Shown here: one piece after another, positions 35,625 to 45,750 of the stretch
Layout of the letters: each line of letters opens with the position of its first letter
How positions within the stretch are numbered: the first letter of the stretch is position 1
DNA from: Krasilnikovozyma curviuscula
Lineage: Eukaryota; Basidiomycota; Tremellomycetes; Cystofilobasidiales; Mrakiaceae
Length of the DNA: 45,750 nt
NCBI GenBank assembly: GCA_014825775.1
Contig: MVAQ01000177.1
Location: 1-45,750, forward strand
Reading direction: 5' to 3'
Position numbers and translations under genes: made by a program
Notes under the pieces: generated by a model
The model's database searches: none
Told to the model about the DNA's origin: nothing
Seen by the model: only the letters and a program-made list of their open reading frames with translations

Positions 35625-38600
35625 ATGGAACCAATAGATCTCCCGACGCAGCTTGAACTGTTGGCACAACGATAGTGCGTACTCATCTCTTCGCTTTGAC
35701 ATATCACGTAATAGGCTGTCGAAGATACTGACCTGGATCCATCTCCTGTTGGCTGCTTTGCATCGGCTCTCCAGTGCCAATCAGTTTACGAGGGAAGCTC
35801 ACGCAGAACTTCTCCAGATCCTCTACTCCAACCTGTTTGGCTACCACAGCGACTACTTCCTGCCCGAAATGGATGTACCTCGCCGTCTAGAGGAATGGGA
35901 AGGGTTCAATCTGTCCAAGAGGCAGAAACTGGCGGAAGAGTTGCTAGGACCAAAGAAGAGAAAGGCTTGTGGGAAAGGGTTCGAGAAAGGCGATGTCATC
36001 TACAGGTGCAAGTGAGTCAACACCCAATTGTTTTGATGTCAGTAGAACTCTGTTTGACCAGATGTCATTTCTTTGGGGTCTTGTTCTCGTCGTTCGCTCG
36101 CCCTTCTCAGAACCTGTTCTCTGTCCGACACATTTTCAACTATGTGTACTTCCTGCTATCACTCTTCACATTCACCGACAACAACTCCAAACCATGTGGT
36201 AACCTTGAAGATCAGTCAAGGATTTGGAGGTGGAGCGGGTGATGTATGTCATTGTGGAAGCGAAGGCTGGTGGGCAACACTGCCGCACTGTGAAGCTCAT
36301 CCTCATCATCAACATGACCAAGACGCGTTGGCACCGCCTGAACCAGAACAAGAAGTTCAATTCCCTCCGGATATACTGTCTCAGATATATCTTACCCTCT
36401 CAGCTACGCTCGACTATCTACTCAATACTCTTGACTTCAGTGTGGAAGAAACGGCGCTCCCTCGATCAGAAGCAGACCTGAAAGGGCAACCTATAGTCCC
36501 TCGACATACTTCTCATCATTCGATGCTTCAATCTACTTCAGAAAAATCGAAGACCACGTGGAGTGTCGTTCTTTGGAATGACGAGAAGCACACAAGGGAA
36601 GACGTTGCAACTCAGTTAGGCGACGCCATTGCTATGGAGGAGGAGGAAGGCTACCATGTTGCCGAAAAGATACATACTCATGTGAGTGTGAATAGGGACC
36701 CCGTTAATTATTGTCAGGACGACAGCCGACCTAGCACTCCTTGTTAACACTGTAGGGCCGAGCCACCATCACCACTATGTCATCCATCCCTCATCTCCTT
36801 CACATCGCCCATACCCTAGCTCAGATAGATCTCTCGGTGACTCTCCGGTCCAGCTACGACACTTTCAGAGAGTCTTGCTGCTCGGCGATCATTACCTTCT
36901 TGTTGGACTTAAGCACCTCCACAGTTCAAGGAGATGCCTTGGTTCTCTCGAACATCCTTTCAGACGCATTGCTAGATCAACGAGAAATCGAACTTCCCTT
37001 TGCAAAGAAAAAGGCTGGCCTGGATACAGGGGTTATAGGCACACAATCTTTGACTCGGCTGGACTGGTTGCTGGTGTATCACACGAGGCTTTGGAAACAG
37101 CCTCGACAGGAAGTACTGGGACTTATAGGAAGACTGATATTGGGGGAGGAAGGTCGAAGCTTAAAGATTGGTAAATGGTTCTTGTCTTTGAACGAGTGCG
37201 TGTATAGGAACTCACCCGTCTGCTCTATACAGCCGCTAGCTACGCCAAGGTATTACCACGGCTCATCGACCTTCTTTTATTCATGGACCGAGAATCCGAC
37301 TTCGCTACAGCGTCACTTTCCTTCAAGATCTTTCCCGTCCCCAAACTTGCCGCTCACATTGTTCACAGCGAAAACCTCCTCGTCCGTTATCTCCAAGTCC
37401 TTCGGTCATTTTACACCAACCAGTTCGCCAAGAAACGACTCATTCTTCCACCAGATAATACTCTCCGAGTGGATCCCGACTCAGATGCATTCAAAATAAA
37501 AAAAGTAGGGCCACTTTTCGGTTACCTGAAGGAGTTGCTGTCAAGTCAGGCGGTGAGATCCTACGTTGCAGGACGTAAAGGAGAGCTGGAAGAGATGGTA
37601 AATCTCTTGGAGTTATTTACCAGCATGAATCCAATGATGCGAGCGGCTCGGGACCACGTCGAGTACGAATCTGAAGCGTGGGTGAAAGCTTTCCAGGTCT
37701 CTGGCGAGCTCGGACGGTTGGCTAGGAATTGGTCGGAAAGCTACGGTCTAGGACAGGTGCAGTCCCTTGCGGCTGCTATTGGTGTCGTCTCAAAGAGGAT
37801 GTTCGATGTTCTGTCCATGGGTCCCACCACTATTCAAATCCTCGATCGCAGCAAATTTCCGACACCAGAAAACCATGTCGTCAATTTTGGCATCGACGGA
37901 GAAGAGTTCTCAACAGTATCATACGATGTGTCGAACTCATACGTGTCCTTTCACAATCCTCTACATTGGCTGCTGGCTGGCATGTTAAAGCACGTTGGAA
38001 TGCTGCGCAGAGCCGGAGAAGTGGGTTTCAAAGATGTGCGACAACTTTTGGTGCAATCCATACCCTTGGATATGGTTAGGGGCAAAGACGATAACCTGGA
38101 GAAGGCGAAGGAGAAATGGCTGTTGTTGTTAATGGATTTTCCCTTGAGAGGTTCGTTCGTTTGTAATTCACGCTGTATTCACTGATCGGCTCATCCTTAC
38201 CTTTATATATATACCAGTGGTTGTCTACGTAGCTCAACTTCGAAATGGACTCTGGGTGAGAAATGGCCAAAGTATGCGAACTCAACATCATCATTATAGA
38301 GAACACACCGCCCTGGGAATGCGGGAGGTCGCCTGGGACAATGACATCTTCTTACTCCAGGTTGCGTTCACTGTTCTCCCCCCTAATCTGGTTTTGGCAA
38401 CCTTCCTCGACCGATTTGAGCTCCTCGATTGGTTCTCCGGTACTATTGAACATCCTGTATTCGAGTTTCCTAGTGCTGGAATGGTGGAAGAGTTCCTGTT
38501 ACTAGTCATCACTTGCCTTAGCGAGCCTTCAAACATCGCCTCTTGGTCCACAACCAAATTCGTTCGTCGGGAAGTAATCCACGCCCTCGTACTCGGCCCA

Positions 38601-41600
38601 ACCTCCTATTCAGATCTCACCAAAAAGCTTCCTGAACGTGCAAACGACTGCACTGAGCTTCGAGTAATCCTTAACGAAGTTGCAACATACAAGCCTCCGG
38701 TTGGAACTACCGACGTTGGTCTTTACGAACTCAAAGAACCTTGCTTCGAAGAAGTGGAGCCTCTCTTTTACCACTACTCAAGAAATCAGAAACAAGAAGC
38801 TGAAGATGTCCTGGCCCAGAGGTACAAGGTGGCTACTGGCGCTTCCATCAAAGACTTTCACTTTGTACCCAAGAGGATAGAACTTGATCCCGATAACCCT
38901 TATGCTAGCATTCTTCTTGCGTTCGAATCGCCGTTTCTCTGTCAAATCGTTTTCTTCACCCTTCACAATCTCATCCCCCTTCACCGTCTTGCAACACAAG
39001 ATGGATCAACAACTCAAGGAAAGGCCAGAGAATCACAGGAGTCTGTTATCGAACTGGCGCTGCACTTGGCGTGCCTGTGCTTGGTTGAACGCCCTGATGT
39101 GTTTGCTCGTCTTGCGTCAGAGATGGAATATGTGGAGGGAATTACGTTGGTTCGTCTGTTGAGTGACATAGAAGGAGAAGACATCTTCAGAAGCGTAAAA
39201 GTCAGAATTGCTTGGTGTCTTGACGCAATCAACTCAAGTTGGAATAACGGATCAGTTGCTCGATGGAGAATCGCGAAGCCTGTCAAAGAAGTTAAAGTGG
39301 GAGGCCCACAATCAACAGCTCAAAAGAAAGCCAAAGCTCAAGCTCGCCAAGCTGCCATTATGCAGAAGTTTAGTGCCGATCAACAAGCATTCTTGGATGC
39401 TCAAGGTGACGAAGAGGACGAGATGAGCGATGTTGAGAACTCTAGCGACATCGTCTACGGCTCTTGTATGGTCTGTCAAGAAGATTGTACCTCTTCACTA
39501 GCTTGCGGCTGTCTGGCTTTCATCCAACCTTCGAAATTGATGAGGCTGTCTCCCCTCGCCAAAGCCACTCTACTTCAGGATGTTGCAGTCACCCCTCACG
39601 ACATGGACAGGGATACCAGAATTCCAGTTACTCCTCTGATAGCTGAAGAAAATTTCCCTCAAGAAAACTTCAAGTTTGGGCTCTATTCATCAACTTGTGG
39701 TCATCTCATGCACCTCAACTGCTTTGAAGGCTATACAGCAACCACCGTTCAGCGTCACCACTCACAAGCAGCCCGAAATCACCCTGAGAATGTGGCTAGG
39801 AAAGAATTCGTGTGTCCACTCTGTAAAAGTCTGGGCAACGTCCTGCTCCCTATGCAGAACCCTTATGATGCTCCCACCAAACCATTCAAAAGGGATGACT
39901 TACCACTCAGAGACTGGATGCGTCTGATCAACACAGAAGCCCTTCGAGAGGTTCCAGATACTGCCAAACTCTGGGATCACCGACTCTCAACGGGGGAGTT
40001 GATTCCATTGTTTGCAGAAGGAGGAATCGAAATTAAAACCCCGCTCAATGAACGAAACGCTTTGTTCGACCCTACTCAAAAGATGTTAGGCGACATCTAC
40101 TCCGTCATCCTTCCCATATCCCAGCAATCACTGCACCTACGTCCTCGCTCCCCAACATTTGATGATACTTCCAGTAACAGCTCTATGTACCTTCCAGATG
40201 AGCTCTGCGCTTACACACTAGCCATCCTTGAAATTACCCAACGTGGGCAGGAACCTGGCTCTGGAGGGTCTTCAGTGTCGGATAGCCTTAGTGCTGCTTC
40301 AAGTCTAATCCTGAAATGTGTGTTGGCCAGCATGCACAACCGAGCTGCAGCTGCCTCAGGAGGAGAACTCGGGTTACTCAACCTTCGGTACGGCCTCTTC
40401 GCTAGGTTACTTCCTGGGATGTACCGGGATAGCAAATTCACTGCACCATTCTTGTTGAGAGATCCAATGGGTGTGCTCGTTGAGAGTGCTGCCATCTGCC
40501 ATATCTACTTCCAGCCGGTCTTGATTCTGACCTATTACGCTGAAGTCTGTCGCGCTGTCATTGGGTTGATTCATCTGTTCAGAAGTTACCCGGGTAGATC
40601 AACTACCTGGTTCAAACTGGCCTCGGAAGCTCCTGTCGTCAAAAATATTTTTGGAGATGTCCGGCAAATCGTCGGCTGTGTCTGTGCCGATTCCAGGATC
40701 CTTCAATTTGAAGCAGCCGAACACTTGCTTGGTCAACCAGATCACGTCCTGTCAAACTTACTTTATGCCTACACCTTACCGTTTCTCCGACGTGCCTCAA
40801 TGCTTCACCGTGTCATCCGGGGCAGCAGCGCCGGTTCTGGGGCCAAACATGAAGATAGCGAATGCGAGTATCGACGCCTGCTCAGACAACTTAACATCCA
40901 AACACCAGCAGAAGGATTCGCATCTCAAAACACCACCCTCACCGAAAATGTATCAGCGTGGTGCAGACAATTTGGAGCTTTTTACGGCCCGCGGTCACAA
41001 ACAGCCTTGATCAGGCTCGAGCATCCAACGATATACGAACTCATCAGCTTGCCGCAGTCACTAGACACCTTATTCGAATCGTTTACTCAAAGAACTTGTA
41101 AAAAATGTGGGATCTGTCCAAATGTCCCCGGTATCTGCTTGTTCTGTGGAGAATTTGTTTGTGTTGGAAGTGCTTGTTGTCGAGAAGAGATTCCTGGTGC
41201 AGCAGAAGGCTTAGGTGAATGCAACATGCACATGAGAAAGTAGGTCTCACTCATTTACTTCAAATATCTTTGGTCCTTTGACGTGCAGTGCCTAACTGTC
41301 GTGGTTTGGTCCCATCTTCCCAGTTGTAACGCACCAGTAGGGCTATTCCTTGATCTCAGGAAATGGCAAGTTCTATGGTTGTGGGCAGGGAGTGGCTCAT
41401 GGGGCTCAAATGTCTATCTTGACATCCATGGTGAGATCGACCCAAGCATGAAGTAAGCAACGAAATTTCTCATCTGCACTTCACCAACCGAAAAGTTTAT
41501 CGTTCCGAATTGATTTTCTCTTCTCAGGCGTGGATTCCCTCAATACCTGCATCAGCCTAGACTCGACGAAATCCGAAAGGCGTGGTTGACACACTCTGTT

Positions 41601-41729
41601 CCCAGCTTTGTCGCGAGAAAGATGGAAGCTCTGCTGTACGTTAATCCGATATTCAAAGACGCTTTGCCTGACGTATATTCTAATCCTTGTGGACTTTTCA
41701 GTGACGGTGGGGGATGGAGTCACTTCTGA
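35625..41729 (+). CDS. UBR1: E3 ubiquitin-protein ligase of the N-degron pathway (N-recognin), 1825 aa
   Basis: Nine exons (35625-35674, 35775-36011, 36111-36681, 36756-37170, 37233-38150, 38218-41239, 41324-41452, 41528-41635, 41702-41729) keep frame to 1825 aa. UBR1 binds destabilising N-terminal residues and ubiquitinates substrates with a Rad6-type E2. Visible modules: UBR box at about 90-165 (YRCKTCSLSD, MCTSCYHSSH, GDVCHCGSEGWW, CEAH) for type-1 N-degrons; ClpS-like N-domain near 245-290 (WSVVLWNDEKHTREDV, HGRATI) for type-2; RING-H2 near 1147-1265 (CMVCQEDC, CGHLMHLNCFEGY, CPLCKSLGN); and a C-terminal zinc segment near 1690 (CKKCGICPNVPGICLFCGE), then YLDIHGEID and DGGGWSHF at the end. 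The start is ATG 35625 because its exon ends LAQRY and joins ANQFTREAH. A more distal open frame lacks an ATG. Intron 1 uses GTGCGT and intron 5 uses GTTCGT. Confidence 0.95.
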
Positions 41730-42345
41730 TGAGACACTTTGGAGAGAGAAAAAAAAAAACCTGGCGCGTATTCGCATACTCAGGTTTCATTGTGGGATGC
41801 TTAGAGCTCAATACCAGTACCTTCCCATAAATATATAACCCAGAGTTCAGTCAATTCCAGCCAGCAAGACTGATGTTTCTTCAATCTGACTCATAGATCA
41901 CCTCCCTTAATTGCTCGCTCGCTCGCACGCCTTTGATTCACATGCAGAGTGATTTGTTCAAGAATCTATTCATCACCTCCGGCGATACTTTTCCACGCTA
42001 CATTGGTGATTCGGCACCGCTCGCAGCGCAAGTTGGTGAGAATCGCTGAGTAGTGAGTGATCTTATGGTCTGCTGTTGTTTCTGCCCGATAGACCGGCCT
42101 GCCCTTCAGTACCACATATTATTCTGTCAGTGCAACGGAGCTTTAGTAACAGAAGTTTCTGAAGTTGCAGAGTCAATGCGCTCAACCACTGACTATGGAG
42201 CCGTAACGCTATGAACTAAGCAAATTGCGGAGCGCAATTACAGTTCTGCAAAATACTTGAATAATCTCCTGCAGGGTGTTTCTGTTTTTGTTACCAGCTT
42301 CGAAATCATGAGGTACTTCAAAATCCAACACGTTTCGAGAAGCTA
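41730..42345. other. Intergenic transition into repeat block
   Basis: This is the 3' flank of UBR1, with AT-rich TATAAATAT-like sequence near 41830. On the minus strand near 42160-42203 there is a short sequence resembling the 5' half of a tRNA (GGCTCCATAGTCAGTGG), but no T-arm follows within about 100 bp. No gene is seen. Confidence 0.4.
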
Positions 42346-42482
42346 TTTCTTCTGCCCCAGTCCCGACAATTCGCCATTCGCGAGGAGACGGGTAAGCATT
42401 GTTGTTATAGCGCCGCGACTTGCTAAGCGACAAAGCGCGCCTCCTATATAGGAGCTTCATTTGCGCACGAGACTTGCGCCTC

Positions 42483-42514
42483 GAACTACTTCTGATACTT
42501 AGTTCCTGGTGCAG
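42483..42514 (-). repeat. Motif copy 1 of a 32-bp repeated motif
   Basis: Reverse-orientation copy of the motif family CTGCACCAGGAACTA...TCAGAAGTAGTTC. A second, degenerate reverse copy follows at about 42592-42626. Six forward copies lie at 43347, 43407, 44085, 44149, 44828 and 44892. Confidence 0.8.
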
Positions 42515-42772
42515 ATACATTAAGCGTCACAGTCGCGAAACTTTGCCACTGGGACGGCTTTGTAATTTTTTATGCGATCCCACTCGCGAGGAGAACGCTA
42601 CTTCATATGCTTAGTTCCTGGTGTAGTTACAAATACAATAAGTTTTTTTTCAATCTATTTTCTAACTTCGGTTTGTTTATCATTTGTCATTTTGCCTTCT
42701 AATCCAGCTTAACATCTTACAACTCACGAGCTTGCTCCCTCTGGCAGGTGCTTGAAAGCAATTGGTGAAAGG

Positions 42773-42811
42773 TGTTGTTATCGCGCCGCCACTTACTACT
42801 TAGCGCCACAT
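42773..42811. repeat. Left half of a second inverted-repeat pair
   Basis: The sequence beginning GTTGTTATCGCGCCGCCACT and ending TTAGCGCCAC is the approximate reverse complement of 44021-44050 and of its duplicate at 44764-44793. The same terminal consensus (TTGTTRT, then GCGCCGC) is found at 42399, suggesting that related elements share short termini. Confidence 0.55.
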
Positions 42812-43340
42812 TTCCTCAACTATAATATTTGTGGTTGAGCGCAATGTGGTTAAGCGCAATAGACTTGCACCTGTTGAACAAAGCAAGTAAACTCCACACT
42901 AGATGTGAAGTTGGCTATGCATACATAGCGCACCTGTTGAAAAGAACAAGATAAACTTCGCAAACTGATAAGTAACGATCCCGATCTTCTATATAATGAG
43001 AACATAGACTTACCTCAGTAACTACCGCACTAACTGTGAAGTTGACTTAGGTAAATGGCGTCTCTGACCCGCGTTGCGAATTAAATAAACAACTAAACAA
43101 AACTGCAGGACAAATAGAAAATGCCAATCTTCGCCAAAAGTCAACTCAGAAAGGTTTCTACGACGAGCATTTTCAACACGACGAAGCAAGGGTCTCTTCA
43201 TCCAGTGAATCAAAGAGATGTGCTCCTCGCTAGGGGGATTGTTCCTGTCGTCCCCCTTGCGAGAGGGACTCTTGCTGCCCTTCTCGCGAATTTGTGGCTT
43301 CTTGCGACTGGGGCAGAACATATGTTGCAAGGAACGTTTT

Positions 43341-44994
43341 GTTTAACTGCACCAGGAACTAGTATCAGAAGTAGTTCATAGATAACAATAGAAAGGTATT
43401 ACTAACCTGCACCAGGAACTAGCATCAGAAGTAGTTCGAGGTGCAAGTATTGTGCACAGAAGATACGACTATATAAGAGACGCGCTTTGGCGCTTAACGA
43501 GTCGCGGCACAATATCAACAGAACGGAGAGAATGAGTTAGAAGTGAGAGATGGGTTGGCGGTTGAAGAAAGACATGTAAGTGAATTTTTGCTTGGAGATC
43601 CACTATGTTTGCCTCCTTACTTCCTTCATAAAGAAGGCATTTTTTCCTCTCTAAGCATTAGTTCTTATATTTGACAGCAACGTCGATGGGCTTTGTTCAT
43701 CTCTATGAGTACCATTTTATGTTGTTGTTGGTACTTTAGTTCTGAAGGAGATGTTGCTGAAAGAACCACTACGATTTAGGTCCTGCCTTGGTTTGCCAAG
43801 AGCCTTTATTTTCATTTTTTATGTTCGATGCGAGTCGCAGCAGCTGTTTACCGTTAAATACGGCAGCAGCAGCAAATGTTTTGTTGGTTGAGGTTTTTAG
43901 TAACCTGGAGGCGACGTCAGAACAACCGACTGTAGTGGGCGCTTATCGCTGGCAACTTTCCTTCTTGTTGCGAAGCGGTCCTCGTATTCCGCCCAACTAC
44001 AAACTACATAGTCAGGCACTGTGGCGCTAAAGTAGCGGCGCAATGACAACAATTATTTTGAGATTGTCGATAAATATTGTTTAACTGCAGCAGGAACTAA
44101 GTATCAGAAGTAGTCCATAGATGATAACAATAGAAAGATATTACTAACCTGTACCAGGAACTGAGTATCAGAAGTAGTTCGAGGTGCAAGTCTTGTACAC
44201 AGAAGATACAACTATGTAGGAGGCGCGCTTTGGCGCTTAACGAGTCGCGGCACAATATCAACAGAACGGAGAGAATGAGTTAGAAGTGAGAGATGAGTTG
44301 GCGGTTGAAGAAAGACATGTAAGTGAATTTTTGCTTGGAGATCCACTATGTTTGCCTCCTTACTTCCTTCATAAAGAAGGCATTTTTTCCTCTCTAAGCA
44401 TTAGTTCTTATATTTGACAGCAACGTCGATGGGCTTTGTTCATCTCTATGAGTACCATTTTATGTTGTTGTTGGTACTTTAGTTCTGAAGGAGATGTTGC
44501 TGAAAGAACCACTACGATTTAGGTCCTGCCTTGGTTTGCCAAGAGCCTTTATTTTCATTTTTTATGTTCGATGCGAGTCGCAGCAGCTGTTTACCGTTAA
44601 ATACGGCAGCAGCAGCAAATGTTTTGTTGGTTGAGGTTTTTAGTAACCTGGAGGCGACGTCAGAACAACCGACTGTAGTGGGCGCTTATCGCTGGCAACT
44701 TTCCTTCTTGTTGCGAAGCGGTCCTCGTATTCCGCCCAACTACAAACTACATAGTCAGGCACTGTGGCGCTAAAGTAGCGGCGCAATGACAACAATTATT
44801 TTGAGATTGTCGATAAATATTGTTTAACTGCAGCAGGAACTAAGTATCAGAAGTAGTCCATAGATGATAACAATAGAAAGATATTACTAACCTGTACCAG
44901 GAACTGAGTATCAGAAGTAGTTCGAGGTGCAAGTCTTGTACACAGAAGATACAACTATGTAGGAGGCGCGCTTTGGCGCTTAACAAGTCGCGGC
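43341..44994. repeat. 743-bp tandem duplication bounded by three terminal-repeat copies
   Basis: The layout is terminal repeat (43341-43508), body (43509-44078), terminal repeat (44079-44250), body (44251-44821), terminal repeat (44822-44993). The second and third terminal repeats are separated by exactly 743 bp and are near-identical; the first differs by several substitutions and small indels. The two bodies differ by about one base in 570 (GATGGGTTGG against GATGAGTTGG). An 80-codon open frame at 43788-44030 recurs at 44531-44773 but begins with TTG, not ATG, and is not called a gene. The structure fits unequal crossing-over between the flanking terminal repeats of a single element. Confidence 0.88.
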
Positions 44995-45750
44995 GGAATA
45001 AAAACAATAATTAGGCTAGATGGCAGCCAGCCAATCAAGATGTTCTGAATGAAGAGGTTTTTAAACAATAAAGACAGTGGAGAAGACGAAACTTTTGAAC
45101 CTCCAGCAATACCCTTCTTTTCCTGGATGGAGAGCACTTAAACGACATACATTCAGGAAAAGAGTGGTGTCCATCTCAGGCAAATATGGGAATTTAGCTA
45201 CCGCGGCTATAATGTCAGAAGCTCTGACATGGTTTATTCTGATTGGCTGCGAATCTCGATCACTTGCAATCTCCCCCTGCTCTAACGATACCTTCACCAG
45301 CACTAGATGATCCACCACTACGACCTCCAGGTTGTTGGAGAAATCGCTGAAGGAACCTCCACGATTTAGGTTCTTGATTGCATTGACGGGAGTATTTTTA
45401 TTTTTGTTATTTATGTTAGAGAAATCTGAGACGCGAGTCGCAACAGCCTTTCACCTCAGTCAACTTCTTGGGAACTGGATGGACAGAACCCTTAAGTGAC
45501 CCACGTTCAAGGAAAGCAGATGGGGTTCTGGCCACCTCAGGTGAAAAATCTAATTTATTTACGGCGGATAAAATATCAGGCGCTCTGACCTTTGGGATCG
45601 GAGGCGCAATCGAGTCACTTTCAATTTCCCCCTGTTCTGACGTGTTTAAGATAAAAAGAGACGTCGATGGCTTCAGAGCAGGGGGAGTTAGATAAAGCAA
45701 GTGATCAGGATGCGGCGCAAATAAATATAAAGCTGTTAGATAATCCTGGC
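44995..45750. repeat. Diverged member of the same repeat family, running off the window
   Basis: The segment 45330-45450 aligns with the tandem body (43745-43860 and 44488-44603): both contain ACGATTTAGGT, an AT-rich TTTATTTT block, and GCGAGTCGCA(G/A)CAG. At about 45710 the terminal-like sequence GCGGCGCAAATAAATA recurs. On the minus strand, 45061-45318 and 45416-45700 are open and mutually similar: both have EQGEI.SD, then VRA.DI..AV.K, then a basic segment. Both begin only at non-ATG codons or inside longer frames. They may be exons of a decayed repeat-borne gene. Identity is unknown. Confidence 0.5.

Larger units (their letters stand above)
42399..43520. mobile_element. Candidate non-autonomous DNA element with about 115-bp inverted terminal repeats
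   Basis: The left arm (42399-42514) is the reverse complement, with some mismatches, of the right arm (43407-43520). Shared blocks include the end CGCGGC next to CGCTTA(A/G)C(A/G)AGT, the GCGCGCTTTG block, the TATA-like CTATATA(A/G)G block, GTTCGAGG(T/C)GCAAGT, and the CCAGGAACTA...TCAGAAGTAG motif. The outermost terminus reads TTGTTGTTATAGCGCCGC. The interior of about 0.9 kb has no transposase or reverse transcriptase I can recognise; its longest frame (minus 43022-43330) looks non-coding. Target-site duplication could not be identified because the ends are nested in other repeats. Class is unknown; MITE-like is the best description. Confidence 0.55.

Noticed and set aside
42155..42205. Functional tRNA gene on the minus strand
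   Set aside because: Only a 5'-half-like sequence; no pairing 3' acceptor strand, T-loop or sensible anticodon arm, even allowing an intron.
43022..43330. About 100-codon minus-strand frame inside the inverted-repeat element
   Set aside because: Basic, low-complexity content, no domain, and overlaps repeat motifs. There is no sign of transposase, integrase or reverse transcriptase residues.
43788..44030. 80-codon open frame repeated exactly at 44531-44773
   Set aside because: It starts with TTG, has no upstream in-frame ATG or splice support, and is identical only because the DNA unit is duplicated. The diverged relative at 45330-45450 does not preserve the frame.
42399..44994. LTR retrotransposon interpretation of the terminal repeats
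   Set aside because: The repeats occur in inverted as well as direct orientation. They lack the TG...CA ends I would expect, and no gag or pol residues, primer-binding site or polypurine tract were found.

Overview
The window is nuclear DNA of a filamentous fungus, most likely a basidiomycete (Agaricomycotina). This is inferred from the many short spliceosomal introns (mostly 55-90 nt, GTGAGT/GTAAGT-type donors), the small exons, and gene families such as alpha-1,3-glucan synthase, a Cdc25-type RasGEF with SH3 and WW-like modules, and a UBR1-type N-recognin. No rRNA, convincing tRNA, CRISPR or bacterial-style operon is present. Exon structures were built by hand: every junction listed keeps the reading frame and uses a GT donor and an AG acceptor.

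Left part (1-12,844). Minus strand: an alpha/beta hydrolase (499-1609), a 548-aa protein with a long disordered N-half and a C-terminal hemerythrin-like domain (1964-4083), and a 744-aa unrecognised protein built of internal repeats (5545-8104). Plus strand: a GNAT acetyltransferase (9063-10064). It converges on PEX5, the peroxisomal PTS1 import receptor (10189-12844, minus), which has Lys at the position of the usual N-terminal export cysteine.

Centre (12,845-31,167). A probable decayed gene lies near 13.1-13.9 kb on the minus strand. A 1247-aa Ras guanine nucleotide exchange factor (14094-18538, minus) is divergent from a complete 2362-aa, 20-exon alpha-1,3-glucan synthase (20072-28537, plus). 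Next come a small secreted, probably GPI-anchored Ser/Thr-rich protein (28968-30069, minus) and mitochondrial ribosomal protein mS34 (30264-31167, minus).

Right part (31,423-41,729). A RECQL/RecQ1-type helicase (31423-35085, minus) shares a 539-bp divergent promoter region with a 1825-aa UBR1 E3 ubiquitin ligase (35625-41729, plus) that carries the UBR box, ClpS-like domain, RING-H2 and C-terminal Zn segment.

Right edge (about 42,350-45,750). This is a gene-free, repeat-rich accessory block. It holds inverted terminal repeats, a near-identical 743-bp tandem duplication bounded by three copies of a terminal repeat, eight copies of a roughly 32-bp motif in two orientations, and a more diverged related segment running off the window. 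It looks like a nested cluster of non-autonomous DNA elements of a type I cannot name. Most genes are housekeeping (peroxisome import, Ras signalling, cell-wall glucan, mitochondrial translation, DNA repair, protein turnover). The unusual material is the repeat protein, the hemerythrin fusion, the PEX5 and RecQ1 residue changes, and the repeat block.
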